NCBI GenBank assembly: GCA_024180945.1
Contig: JAKSGN010000003.1
Coordinates: forward strand, 2,046,001 to 2,110,000
Origin: Macrophomina tecta
Taxonomy: Eukaryota; Ascomycota; Dothideomycetes; Botryosphaeriales; Botryosphaeriaceae
Length of the DNA: 64,000 bases
Direction: 5' to 3'
Shown: one piece after another, positions 12,262 to 23,741 of the stretch
Layout: every line of letters starts with the position of its first letter
Position numbering within the stretch: position 1 is the stretch's first letter
Notes under the pieces: model-generated
Databases searched by the model: none
Told to the model about the DNA's origin: nothing
The model's input: the letters and a program-made list of their open reading frames with translations, nothing else
Made by a program: the position numbers and the translations under genes

Positions 12262-13451
12262 GGCGAGGGGAGATGAATGGCAGCTGAGGGCGGCGTGTCG
12301 TCGGGTTTGTGGTACGGGAGGGCAGCAGGGCCGGTCACTGGCCAGACCAGGACAGGGTGGTTGGAGGGCAGCGGTCGGGCGAGGGGGAAAGAATGGCACA
12401 GGCGCTGGGGCGGAGGAGGCTTGGGGCAGGTAGGCCAGGAGAGAAGGCGGCGGGAGGCGCCATAGCTTGGATCACGATGGAAGCTGGAGTGTTCTAGGGC
12501 TACGTCACACGACTCGCACGCCGTCCCAGGCGGCGGCGCACAGCTCGCGCGGCCGCAGACGGCGAGCAGTCGGGTCGGTCATCAGGTGCCGTCATCACGC
12601 CGATGCTGGCCGCTGGATGAGGGCAGCGTTAGCTCACTGTTGGCAAGAGCTCATTCGCCGTTCCTGATCGACACCGAGGCAGGCGTGCGTCACGCAGGAC
12701 CGGCGTGGGGAAGAGCCCGAAGGCGCGGCTGGGTGTGCCTGCCCCGCGAATCACCGCCGGGCGCGCAGACGCCTGCCGCTCGACACCCGCCGCAGTCAGC
12801 GGGCGCCCGCTGTGCAGCCCTACCGGCCCTGGAGCTGTGAATACCGGCGGCACCCTACTGCCCTACCCGGCCGGCGCCGGGCTCCTAGCTGCGCCAGCGC
12901 CCTCTTGTCTCGGCGTGGCCATCTCGCTGCAACGGCGTGCAGAGAACGTGACTGCGCCGCGCATCGGGCCCCGTCATCGCACGATTCAGCACGCACCACG
13001 GCCCTGCCCCCCGCTGCCCGCTGCCCGCTGCCCGCTGCCCGCCCGTTGCGGCTCCAGCGGGTGCTGCGCGCTGCCTCGCCTGCCTTTCTGGCGACGGCTG
13101 TACGAGGCCGCCGCGGGCCCAGCAAGGGGAGGGCAGCGCGCGCAGGCCACTAATGCCGCGTGGACGGCGGGAGAACGCGACGAAGCAGGCCCGTGCGTGA
13201 AATGTGGCCACTGCTCCTCTGGCCGACTTCGACGGGCTACCTGCCTTTCATCAATCACCGACAACTTCTCCCTGTCCAGCACGCCCAAAGCTATTCCTAC
13301 CACGCGCACACCACTCCCAAGCTTTGTCGCCTGCTGCCGCCCGTCGCACCGCCGGCGCCCCGCCTTGCTTGCCGCCGGGCCTCCAACTCCGCGTCCTGCG
13401 CACCATCTCCGCGCCGCGAAGCCAATGGTCATATAGCCCACCTGCTCTACC
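12262..13451. promoter_or_regulatory. divergent intergenic region, very GC-rich
   Basis: 1.2 kb separating two divergent transporter genes, so it should hold both promoters. It contains a heptamer array (CCCGCTG repeated four to five times, about 13010-13043). Many overlapping open frames are present on both strands, but their Ala/Arg/Pro-rich translations look like GC-driven artefacts. Confidence 0.5.
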
Positions 13452-15761
13452 ATGGCCTCTATCGTCGGTTGGGCCGTGACCGAACTCGCCAGTGCGTCCC
13501 CCGCCCCGAAGCTCTGCCGCCTCCATCTCCTCCCCCTCGCGTTCTGCTCCCAGCCTTATGCTGACCTCGTTGTTCCAGAGCGCGAAACCAAAGATGCCGA
13601 TACCGACGGTCAGTCCCGACTCCCGTCCTTGACCCCTCTCTCGCGAACCGCACCCTGACAAGAGGATATGCAGAGCCGGAGGCTGGTCAGCAGGAAATCT
13701 ACGCATCATGGTCGCTCTTCATTCTCATCTCCCTGCTCATCATAGCTCTCTTCACGAGTTACATGCTGCAGACGAGAAAGATCCAGGCCGTGCACGAGAC
13801 AGTTGTATCTATTTTTGCAGGTACGCTTAATGCGCCCCCGCCAAGCCTTCGGGCGCTGACCTGCTCGCAGGTATGGTTGTTGGTCTGATCCTGCGATTGA
13901 CGGCCAATGAGGCTGTCCTGGGCGTTGTCAGTTTCAACTACCAGTTCTTCTTCAATCTCCTACTTCCGCCCATTATTCTCGCCTCGGGCTACGAGCTACA
14001 CCAGGCGAATTTCTTCCGCCAGATCGGAACCATCCTGACCTTCGCCTTTGCCGGTACATTTATCTCCGCCCTGGTGCTTGGTGTCTTCCTGTGGCTTTGG
14101 ACCAGGCTGAACTTGGACGGTGTCTCGCTCTCTTTTGTCGAGGCCATCTCCGTTGGCGCAACCCTCTCGGCCACCGACCCGGTTACTATTCTTGCCATTT
14201 TCAACACATACAAGGTCGACCCGAAACTGTACACTGTCATTTTCGGAGAATCCATCTTGAACGACGCCATCGCTATCGTGCTGTTCGAGACCGCCCAAAG
14301 GTACAAGGATGCTGCAGGGGAGAGCTTGACCATCATTACTCTCTTCGAGTCTATTGGCATCTTTTTGCTGGTGTTCTTTGGTAGCTTGATTATCGGCTTG
14401 ATCATTGGCGTGCTGACCTCACTGCTTCTGAAATTCACCTATGTGCGCCGTTTCCCTAAGATCGAGAGCTGCCTCGTCATTTTGATTGCCTATCTCAGCT
14501 ACTTCTTCTCTAACGCCATTCACATGTCCGGTGAGTATTGCGTCAATCGCTTCCGCCGAAGCGCTGCGCTAACAGACGTGCAGGCATCGTCTCGCTTCTG
14601 TTCTGTGGGATTTGCTTGAAGCACTATGCCTACCACAACATGTCTCGGCGCACGCAGCTGACCACCAAATTCGTATTCCAAGTTATGGCGCAGCTTTCGG
14701 AGAACTTCATCTTCATCTACCTGGGTCTTTCGCTCTTTACCGAAACGGAGCTCGATTACAAGCCGCTTTTTATATTGATGACCGTCATTGGCATCTGTGT
14801 CGCCCGTTACTGCGCGGTCTTCCCTCTCTCGAGATTGGTGAACTGGATCATCCGCTACAAGGCACGCAGACGGGGGCGCGAAGTGGCCGAGGAGCTACCG
14901 TGGTCTCATCAGGCCATGTTGTTTTGGGCCGGGCTTCGTGGAGCTGTCGGTGTTGCTCTCGCTGCTGGTCTCACTGGAACTAACGGCTTCACTCTGCGTG
15001 CCACTGTTTTGGTCGTCGTCGTGCTCACTGTCATCATTTTCGGAGGAACTACAGCCCGCATGTTGGAAATTCTGCAGATCAAAACTGGCGTCGTGGAAGA
15101 AATTGACTCGGACGACGAATTTGATATTGAAATAGTGCCTGGCGCAGGCAGCGGCGCCACTGGCGTCACATACTCAGCTAAATCGGGCCGCGGTTTCGGT
15201 CATAACCCTCGCCCTAGCGGGAACGGCTTCGTTCTTACCCCGGTCGACTTCGATGATTCAGGCCGTGGCAAGGGCTTCAGCAGCAGCACAGTCAACGGTG
15301 GCTCGTCCCCGGGAATCCGTCCCACCGGTGGTATGTCGTCGCGCCGCAGCTCCAGCCGGGCGCAGAACCTTCGTTCCCAGGACTACGCCGAGCAAGGGCT
15401 GCTGCAACACGAGGACTCCGGATCCAACTCCGACATCGAAGCCAACGATCTCGACCTGCCGCCCTCAGCACGCCGTTCCCCGACCCGTCGCGCCTCGCCC
15501 ACGGCTGGTCCTGGAGTTGGATCTGCGTCCACGTCCTCTCCGTATGGCGGTGACGCACCGGCGGTGGTGGAGCCGAGAGGAAGGTTGCAGAGAATGACGG
15601 GGGCAACGGCAGCGGCACGACAGCTGTTGACCGGCCTTAGCGAGGATCCTGCGAGCGCCTTTAGGCAGATTGACGAGGGTTTCATTAAGCCGCATCTCTT
15701 ACTAGACCCAGGATCTGGAACAAAGCATAGCGGTGGAAGCGGGGGCGGTGCATCACATTAA
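13452..15761 (+). CDS. nhx1: endosomal/vacuolar Na+(K+)/H+ exchanger, Nhx1 type (CPA1)
   Basis: Exchanges cytosolic Na+ or K+ for lumenal H+ in late endosome or vacuole, controlling pH and trafficking. The spliced protein is 684 aa from exons 13452-13491, 13579-13608, 13674-13820, 13871-14530 and 14584-15761; all joins keep frame. Visible motifs: the amiloride-site motif FFNLLLPPII (about residue 98), SATDPVTILAIF (about 172) and GESILNDAIAIVLFE with the transport-active Asn-Asp pair (about 199). About 12 hydrophobic helices are followed by a long Ser/Gly-rich cytosolic tail. Two of the first three exons are tiny (40 and 30 nt), so the N-terminus depends on splice calls; the acceptor at 13673 is preceded by a CTGAC branch. 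A long T run starts 7 bases after the stop. Confidence 0.93.
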
Positions 15762-15767
15762 TAGCTG

Positions 15768-15790
15768 TTTTTTTTTTTTTTTTTTTTTTT
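15768..15790. repeat. T23 homopolymer just after the nhx1 stop
   Basis: Uninterrupted 23 T beginning 7 bases beyond the stop codon of the Na+/H+ exchanger. It would be transcribed as a U tract in the 3' UTR. Confidence 0.9.
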
Positions 15791-15993
15791 GCCTGTTCGG
15801 AGTGGGTAGGGTAGGTCAAAGGATATTCCATCGTTTTGTTTCTTATTTCTCTGAGAGAGAGAAAATGCAATGGGCGGCGTTATTATTTCTGATTACTTTA
15901 TCACCAATACTCTGTAATTCTGGTGATGAAGGAGGGCTTACTTGCCGTCACTCTGAGATGCTGGGAGAGTGGAAGGAATCGATATACGCAAAA

Positions 15994-16000
15994 GCGCGCG

Positions 16001-16060
<60 letters not shown>
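15994..16060. repeat. compound microsatellite (GC)n (GA)n (GT)n
   Basis: A short GC alternation (15994-16002) runs into about 14 GA units and then about 14 GT units ending at 16060. The three alternating-dinucleotide blocks adjoin without spacer. Confidence 0.9.
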
Positions 16061-16493
16061 ATAGCGGCAAGAGGCATCTTCCAGTGGAATACTTGATAGA
16101 CAAATGGTTCAGGGGAGGTACGGCAGGTAGAGAAGGGAAAAAATACAAAGATCTTTTTTTCGCATGTGCGTGTCAGAAGGGGATAATGGCATGATACTTA
16201 TGGTCGAGATACTCATTTTACGGATGCCCAACGACTACTCCTCGTTGCTAACCCCTTGGGGGGCCTAGCTGATTTCCCATACCCCTGGATCTTTTTCCCT
16301 AAGCGGTGCGGGCCGTTGCGGGGTGAGGGCGGGGAAAGAGAACTGGGATATTGACTAGATGCTTCGTAATGGCTAGGGGGCTGGCGCCGATCCGCAGTCT
16401 GGCTGAACTCTGATCCAACTTCCCCCCTCTCTCAGCCTCGTCGTCATCCAGGACCACTGCCATTCACGTTCTGAATATTCAATCTGTATACTA

Positions 16494-16862
16494 TAGAGGC
16501 GCCACGAGTGCGCGTGTCGTCGAGTTGGCCTTAGGCACGAGGTCTCCGCCTCTAGCCTCGTCAGCTTCAAACGGTCCAGATCGTGTATAGCGGTGGTATA
16601 TCCCTTCGAGGCTTGTCTGAACGAACATGTGCTTGTCGCTGGTTGTCCACTCCCTCCGCACATCAAGCCGAACCACCCTGCCGAAGAGGAGGTTCATGAT
16701 GGCCAGCAGGGTGTTGAGGGTGCCGAAGACGACAGTCACGACTGTGTCGCTCGTCGACGTCCATCGACCCGCTCGTTACTCCTCCTCCTCCGCCACCGCT
16801 GCTGCGTCGACAACGTGCACGAAGCCAATGGGGCCGGCGTGGTCGAGTGCGCTTCATTGCTG
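16494..16862 (-). pseudogene. possible gene relic with one membrane segment
   Basis: No recognised family. On the minus strand one frame from about 16855 to 16494 has strongly C/G-ending codons and reads as plausible protein, including a hydrophobic helix (VVFGTLNTLLAIMNLLFG) followed by a charged tail ending at a TAG. The frame is broken by a TAA near 16783, and no intron longer than 40 nt can remove it without shifting frame. A CTAAT branch plus AGCAG acceptor sits just upstream at 16861-16873. No upstream ATG gives a coherent join. It could be a decayed gene, a fragment of a spliced gene I failed to assemble, or chance. Confidence 0.25.
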
Positions 16863-16948
16863 CTAATTAGTCGACTGAGGACGAGGCAACGGCGACTGCT
16901 GTGGCGGCGGTGGTGGCGAGGAGAAGGAGAAGGAGGAGACAAAAAACG

Positions 16949-16965
16949 AAAAAAAAAAAAAAAAA
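16949..16965. repeat. A17 homopolymer
   Basis: Run of 17 A, preceded by a purine-rich GAGAAGGAG stretch on the plus strand. Confidence 0.9.
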
Positions 16966-17772
16966 CTAGTGAAGAACTGCATGACGTACGATTTTCTGTC
17001 ATGCTTTTGAGAAACACGAAGTCCCCAGATGGTGGTGGGAGAAGCAGTCGGATCATCTTGTCCTCATCCGTGGTGGAGGTTACCCGGGAATCTCACCACA
17101 GGGTTGGACTTGATTGAAAGAGAGATCGAAAGAGATCAAGCCAGGACGTGAGGCCAGATAAATTGATAGGGCGGTACCCTGAAACGAGATTCTATTGCTA
17201 AAGCTATTCGACCTCTTCACCCCGGATCCTACCCTGGATTGAATACTTGCCAATGACGATTTTACCAGGAAAGGGCAGTGGCTGTTTGCTGGACAGCCTG
17301 TATCCAAGGCTGGAGGATATATATGCGCACGCTCTATGGTGGGCACCGCGCATCTATTGTAGAGGCATTCGTCCTGCCTGCGGGCATTCACGGGATTCTG
17401 TGTTAGCTGACGAGAACCTACATAAGGTTATTGTTTTCAATGTGATCTTGCCATTTGGCAGTTATCAGGACCAAGTTGCGCAGATTTCCCATCACCATCT
17501 CATCTGGTGGAGTAGTATTATCTCGAAACTCTATCGAATATCTCTGCGTGTTTGGATTCTGAGAGATATTTGCAGTTTTTCGACGAATGAGAGTAGAGCA
17601 AAGTCCTTGGACGCCATTGTGCAATTCCGTTGCCCATCTGATAATCCCTTCACCTGCCCAGCCATGCTCCCTTCAGGCTGTGATGCATGACCTTTGGGGT
17701 TCTGTAAGGGAACTCATCATCACTTTGGGACCGTCTTCCCGCCACCGGGACCCCCTCCGATCATCCCTTCCC

Positions 17773-19125
17773 TTAGCATCCTAAACCCACGCTCAAAGTA
17801 CCTCCACTGCCGCCGTACGGGCCCAGGCTAAGCCCGTCGCTGTCGTTCAACTCCACGGCCGCCGAAATCCACGCAATCTCCTCCCTCTCCCTCCTGCCAA
17901 CCCACTTACTTCCCCAAGCCTCATGCGGTAGCAGCACACCTTTACTGTCGCTGAGCAATGCCCTATCCTTATCCCTCGCCCTCAGAATTCTTTCGCCATC
18001 CCAGCCCTGCATCCTTGCGGATTCCATCCACCTGCGATCTTGCCTGCTCGGGGCGAACGACATCCTCTTCTCCCTCTCCGCTTCCGCCTGCAACAACTCG
18101 TCCCTCATCGCTAACTTCGCTGCAAACAGCTCCGGATACGTCACATCTCTGTCGGTCGGAAAGATGACGGTGGCAGTCTCGGCTCCTGAGAGCTTCGAGA
18201 ACGACTCCAGGCCCCTCTGAAACGCCCATATCTCCTCCATTGTGGCGCGGCGCTGGACGATGCAGCAGTCAGCCTCGCCGTTGCGGATGCAGCGAAGACA
18301 GGCCGGGAAGCGAGGATGAGCAGTGCTGATACGCTCATTTACGATAACCTTGCCGTTGACAGTGGTGACCAGAGGGCCCAGGTGGGCGTTGGTGGGTGAG
18401 GAGCGAGCGATGAAAGGGCATTCGAGTTTCTTGAGAGAGCATTGGAGGCAAGACTCCATGGGGAAGTTTTGGCTGGTCCAAGCGGTCCTGTGAAGTTCGC
18501 CAAGAGTGTGAGGTGAGATATAGGGCCCAAAGGTGGTGGGCACGTTGAGATCCAATGGAGGTGGATCGAAAAAGCTGATCCTTTGTGTTGAACAGCCGGT
18601 GAAAATGCGCACGAGGCGCTTTGGAACGAAAGAGCTGAGCGTGATGGGCTCGAGATATGAGGTGTCTGTGGTGTCGGGTTGATCCTGTGTAACTGGAGTG
18701 TGAAGGTGAGCGTGAATGGGCTGGAGACCGTTTGGCAGAATGCTGGATTCGCAGAAGGGTACTAATGGCGTCTCTCTCGCGCCAGGATGTTCGCTGGCGA
18801 TCGACTCAAATCTCACTCTCTTGACACCAACTTGTGGGGTTGGCGATTGCTCGTCGTGGCTGAGTCTATGGTTGTCTGACTTGAAGGTCGATGAAGGTGT
18901 TTGAGGTGATGACGGTGCACTGCTCAGAGAAGTCGAAACTGCCGAGGTATTGTTGCTCTCAGATCCAGACGAGCAGTCGTCTGACGACTCATGAGACTGA
19001 TGGCGCTGGCCGGACGAGGGCTCACGCGGTGGTGTGCAAGGCGGCACCATGACCTCCGATCTTCCTGGCTTCGGTCTGAGCTGGCCCTCAGTGCTGCAGA
19101 CCTCGAGGTCTTTTTGAAACTCCAT
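17773..19125 (-). CDS. unknown protein with two Cys motifs, 450 aa
   Basis: I do not recognise the family. The single-exon frame encodes 450 aa from the ATG at 19125. The N-terminal 150 residues are Ser/Pro/Thr-rich and look disordered. The centre has two Cys clusters, CLQCSLKKLEC and CLRCIRNGEADCC, about 50 residues apart, which could bind zinc. They are not a Zn2Cys6 binuclear cluster: spacing and basic pattern do not fit. The C-terminal part is helical and charged (LLQAEAEREKR, then RARDKDRALL). No signal peptide or membrane helix is visible. The frame stays open upstream to about 19338 but with no ATG, so I kept 19125. Good codon usage throughout supports a real gene, probably nuclear or cytosolic. 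Confidence 0.75.
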   Translation of the reverse strand: MEFQKDLEVCSTEGQLRPKPGRSEVMVPPCTPPREPSSGQRHQSHESSDDCSSGSESNNTSAVSTSLSSAPSSPQTPSSTFKSDNHRLSHDEQSPTPQVGVKRVRFESIASEHPGARETPLVPFCESSILPNGLQPIHAHLHTPVTQDQPDTTDTSYLEPITLSSFVPKRLVRIFTGCSTQRISFFDPPPLDLNVPTTFGPYISPHTLGELHRTAWTSQNFPMESCLQCSLKKLECPFIARSSPTNAHLGPLVTTVNGKVIVNERISTAHPRFPACLRCIRNGEADCCIVQRRATMEEIWAFQRGLESFSKLSGAETATVIFPTDRDVTYPELFAAKLAMRDELLQAEAEREKRMSFAPSRQDRRWMESARMQGWDGERILRARDKDRALLSDSKGVLLPHEAWGSKWVGRREREEIAWISAAVELNDSDGLSLGPYGGSGGTLSVGLGC

Positions 19126-19728
19126 CCTTGGAAACGCGGCCGTGGGATTGCTGTTTTCGGACGGCGGCTTGTCTTTGTGCTGCCTCGCCTCCCGGCCAAA
19201 GCTGTTGCACCTCAAGCCAGCGAGGCGGCACGCGACCAACTCAGAGGGTGTTGGATGAGATTGAAGGAGGAAAAACAAGAAGAAAAGGGGGTTTTCGGTG
19301 TGCAAAGAGTGTAAATGAGGCAGCTGTTCAGGCTGCACGTGGATGGACTGAACCGTAGTCCGCGTGACAGGGGCGTAGGATCATCGTGACCACAATTCGG
19401 ACATGTCCAGGGGGGGGAGCAAGAACGGCAGACCTCTCGGGCAACTCCATGCTTTCACGGTAGATATCGGGCGGGATTGCGGTGGGGCATCGGCGTCGTT
19501 GGAGGAAGGCGCGGCGGAGCGGGCACAGAAGGTGAGAAGTGCAAGTGAACAAGCCAGTGAAAGTGAGAAGACAATTGCATCAGCATGCATTTCCGCCCAC
19601 GTGGGGTGCGCACTTGCCCGCTGGCTTCTACTGGTATTATCGTTGCTATGGATATGTTACAGGCTCCACTCGTATCTGTACTTACGACGGGTATCTTGAC
19701 TGTATCCACAAAGCTGCGTGCCCTACGC
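19126..19728. other. intergenic, upstream of the Cys-motif gene
   Basis: Between two minus-strand genes, so it holds the Ypp1 3' end and the promoter of the Cys-motif gene. No gene supported. Confidence 0.5.
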
Positions 19729-22700
19729 TCAGAGCACAAAGCCTCCCACTCCCACGCAGCTCCATTTCCTAAGTGCCTTGCTGTCTTCCAGCTCTACGCA
19801 CCACCAAAGCACGTCTTTTGCTTTTTGTATTTGCCCGCCTTCTTCATAGGCCCTTGCCAATGCAAACCATGCTTCCGAATAATCCCATCCCGTACCCAAC
19901 TTCGTCAGAGACGATAACAGGCTGTACGCCCGATCTCTGGCTGCAAGCCGGTTCAGGTCTTCAGGGTCCGGTGCAACTCCTCGAGCGCCCTTTGTTGATG
20001 GTCCCTCGCGTGCCGAAGCACGTTGTGCTGATTCTGCCGGAATCATCTGACAGTAAATGTCCAACAAAATGTTCGACAAGCCCACTATAGCTGCCGGATG
20101 GTCTGGGTTATGTGAGAGCCCCTTCTCGAAGTGCCCGAGAGCTTCATGCGGCTCCGACTCCGCATGAGCCACCTCTCCCCGCTGATTATTGTTAGTGATA
20201 GGCGCTCCAGGACGAAAATCTGTTCTGCTTACCGCGGCCCAAATATCTGCCCAGAGCTCTTCGATGCTCTTTCCGCCACCCCATCCCCTCTCTGAGAATG
20301 CCTTTGCGCTTGATTGCTCCTGCGAGACCTCCGACTCGAGGTTGTCGGCGAGCTTGAATGCCTCGTCAACCGCGCCTTTAGCGTCTTCAAACAACCCAGC
20401 CCTTGTGTAGAGTCCAGCGATAAAGAGCCAAACGTCGATAAGAAGCGAAGTCGTGTGTCTCCGTTCCTGCATCGCCGGGAAGCGAGGCTCGATTACTGAG
20501 AAGTTCGAACCAGGGAATGGCGCGGGCAACCGGGTATCCTGACGAGGCGGCTGGTCGGCATGGCCGGACGGGGCTGGTTGTTTGCTGGGCGAGACGTTGT
20601 GTTGGATCGGTCGGAGAGGTTGTTCTGAAGATGATGGCGCGCTGCCCCGGCGGATGTCGCCGTTCGTCGCGCTGTCCGACTTTTCCGACTCCTTCCCGGC
20701 CGAATCAGGGGCTTTCACGTTACTCGCGCTTCTCTTCCGCAATTTGAGGCTTCCGCTACTAGATTTCTCGTGATGCTTGTGATGGAATAAGCTATGGTGA
20801 TGATGATGACTGTGTTTGCCGGATTCATCCGTTACCTGAATTGCTGGTGCACCCTCAGTGGCATTCGTTGACGGCCGAGAAGATGTACTCCTTCTGGTCG
20901 GAGGTATCGTGGCATTCTGATCTTGCGTAGTGATTGTACTCTTTCTCAGCGTCTTGGTCCTTCCGAAGAAGCTTGCTCGGTTACCGGGGGTGTTCTGGGC
21001 CGTGATATCTTCCATCTCGGGTTGCTTCTGGGCACCAGTTGGGTCGCCGTACAGCCTCTTGTAAAGGCCCAGGAGCTCCATACTAGCGTCGACCGCAGCA
21101 GTCGTGCCTTCAACAACTTCGAGCAGCATCAACTGGGTCACCTTCACTTGAAGAATACCTTCTTTTTCGAATGATTCCATGCGATCAACAAGGCCCTTGC
21201 CTGAGCTGCTTCGACTTTTCTCGATATCTGCAGAGCTGTCGTTGAGGTGTTCGCTTCTGTAAGCCTCACCTTGGTTGCCGAAAAGTACGGCCGGGTCGTC
21301 GAATTGGTCGAAGGCAGCATCGCAGGTTTTCGCGGCAGTAGCGAAGTCAGACTTGGCAGTGAGAAGGAGGGCTAGTAAGTGCCATAGAGGGATGAGCTTC
21401 CGCTCGTGTATGTAGTCGACATCTTCAATGTCCTCGCTTGCAACACCATCAGGCGTCCTCAGGCCATCACCCCGGGCGTTCGATGACAGGGCTCGCTTGA
21501 TGACTTTGATTGCTCCATTAATGTCCCGCATCTCGGCAAGGAGCAATCCTAGGGCATATAGAGTCTCGAGGTTAGTGGTTTCTTGGAATTCCGGGCTTAG
21601 AGATTTCCGGAAAGCTTGAGCTGCTTGTGCCTGCAACGTTGATCTCGCGGTGGCCTCGTATGTAAGCCTTGCCCAATGCGCGCGGCTGATACCTACTGCA
21701 CGATACGCGAGCGCAAGAACACGAGGCGAGATGATACTCTCGGTTGAGTTGTTTGCAGTGGCACCTTCCGAGGTAGCAGTGCCAGGCCTTGACCGCGGCG
21801 TTTGCTGTTTCAACCACCTTTCGATCTGCTCACCAACCTCCTTTGCCTTCTCAGCATGCTTACGTGTCCCAAAACGGCACAAGATCCTGACCGCCTCGGC
21901 CGCAGTCCGAAGGACCGTGTTGTCGTCATCGAGGCCAGGGTCCTCTTCCCCACTCTTTTCCGCACGGTCCTTACCCCTGCTGACGATCTCGACGTAGGAA
22001 TCAAAGGCCTTGAAGGAGAGGTCGAATTCTGCCAGGGATGCGTGGACGACGAATAGATGCCGCAATATCCGTGTCGAATGGTACGACTTCGTTGCGGCGC
22101 GGTAGAGGATCTGGAAAGCGAATCAGTTGTCTGGAGATGAAGCTTGGAAAAACCACGTACATCAAGAACGCCTTTCCCTACTGCGGATTTGCCTCCTTCG
22201 CCAAGTTCCTCGTCTGTCCAGGCTGGGCCGCAGATGATTCGCCAATTGCTCATAACAGACTCTGCCCACGCATCGACTTCCTCATTTGATTCACTCGCCT
22301 TGGGAAAGCGAGTTTCCTTGAGCAGTAACGACTCATACACCGTCTCCACGAGTGTTAGCTCGGCACGTTGTTGTAACCGCGCCGACAGATATTGTTCCTC
22401 GGAAGCGTGTTCTGCATCGCCAAGAAGGGCCTTATCAGGATCAGAGGAACCACTGTATAGGAGACCGCGGCGAAGGATAATTGACAAAGTGTCGTAGTAA
22501 GCCTTCCAAACAGCCCGCCTCATATCTGGCGGATCGGTCAGAGCCTCGCCGGCGAATTGGGCCTTGCCATTTTCCATCAACCGCGACCATAGGCGGAATG
22601 CGTGAAGAGCAGCATTAGGGTCTTCTGGCCTATCGCTAGGATGGCTGATATCCAGTAGCAGACACAGACGCGCCAAGAGTGCCTCAGACCAGGTCTTGAA

Positions 22701-23481
22701 TTGTAGGGAGGCGGAGCTCAGGATATCGGAGCCAACAAAATGTAGGACGGACTCATAGGTCTTGATTGCTTCGGCAGTTGCGCCAGTCTTCTCTTGGGCA
22801 AGGCCTGCAAGGCTGTGAGATTTGCTGTCCTCTCATATCACAGGGTTTCGGAGGTACCTTTAAGGTAGGCGGCCTTGACAATGCACACCTGCGTCCAACC
22901 AGAGAATGACTCGTCGCTGTGACGTAGATTATCTATGGCTTCGGCAACATTGCTCGGAAGCCTAGACAGAGCCTCAGCGGGCTCAGCCAGCTCCCAATGT
23001 ATCCAGGCCAGACATGTCTCAGCGGCGAAGGCATCTTGCTTGTGAGTTGCCTCCTGATCCTTGGTAGCGGCTAACGAATCGACGAGCGAGGGAAGATCGG
23101 GCGGCGGGGTGGTAGGGGTTTGCGGAGTGGCAGAATCGTGGTGTTGTCTGATATGAGCAGCTACCTGCGCCTCCGCGCGGGCGGTGGTGTAGAGGCCTAT
23201 TGCGGGGTAGTTCAGCAAGAGGGCTGGCTGTTAGGGAGAGCGAGAGGACACACAGGTGCGGTGTGGAGCGTGTTTCTCGATCTTGCGGGCAAGCTCAGGC
23301 AGGGCATCCCAGCGGGCATTGCAGCGGGCATCGTCGAGCTGCGATATGTAATTCAGGGCCTTCGGGTTTTCCTGCGCACGAGGGAGTATCAGCATGGGGG
23401 CGCCGTCTGAGCTCAACGGCCGGGGTGACGTCGTGGGGCAGGGTTTCGCGTCGGCGGGCAGACGGCACGTACAGCGGGCAT
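19729..23481 (-). CDS. ypp1: TPR protein Ypp1 (TTC7-like), PI4-kinase Stt4 anchor
   Basis: Ypp1 links the PI4-kinase Stt4 to Efr3 at plasma-membrane patches and so sets PI4P supply. The spliced protein is 1146 aa. Exons, from the start: 23481-23473, 23371-23254, 23196-22858, 22804-22161, 22110-20233 and 20181-19729; the sum is 1147 codons with the stop. The first coding exon is only nine bases (Met-Pro-Ala). Family hallmarks: the N-terminal block KIEKHAPHRTC, alpha-helical TPR-like repeats throughout, and the C-terminal pattern ALGHFEKGLSHNPDHPAA followed by SEAWFALARAYEEGGQ. A long disordered insert with a His run lies around 20600-20950. The last intron (20182-20232) is in frame and could be overlooked; its CTAAC branch supports it. 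Divergent from rix1 with 260 bases between the starts. Confidence 0.9.
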
Positions 23482-23741
23482 TTTGGTCGGGGGCCCTCGC
23501 CTGGAGCAGAGGTGAATGTCAGTATGTGATGAGCATTCGGGGCAATAGGAGAGAGAGAGGCGTACAAGCAGGAGCGCGTTCGGTGGACAGGTCGCTGGAG
23601 CAGCAGCTCTCCGACACGCGGCAGGGAGCACCCGCGACCCTGGCCGCCCGTCCGTGCGCTAACAATTTATTTTATCACAAGTCTCCGCCGCCCTCCTCCT
23701 CCGCGCCGCCGCTCTCTCTTCGCCGCATCCGCACGCAAAAA
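23482..23741. promoter_or_regulatory. shared promoter, ypp1 / rix1
   Basis: 260 bases between divergent start codons; the two genes must share or interleave their promoters. C/T-rich on the rix1 side. No specific operator recognised. Confidence 0.6.

Larger units (their letters stand above)
15762..17772. other. gene-poor region with repeats and a possible relic
   Basis: Two kb between the exchanger stop and the end of the minus-strand Cys-motif gene. Holds T23, a compound GA/GT microsatellite, A17, and a coding-like stretch on the minus strand (16494-16862) listed separately. From about 17080 to 17770 I see nothing. Confidence 0.5.

Noticed and set aside
12500..13450. several 100-240 codon frames on both strands
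   Set aside because: Ala/Arg/Pro-rich translations due to high GC in a divergent promoter region; no conserved motif.
16593..17117. 174-codon plus-strand frame with poly-Lys
   Set aside because: The Lys run is the A17 homopolymer and the rest is antisense to the coding-like minus-strand stretch.
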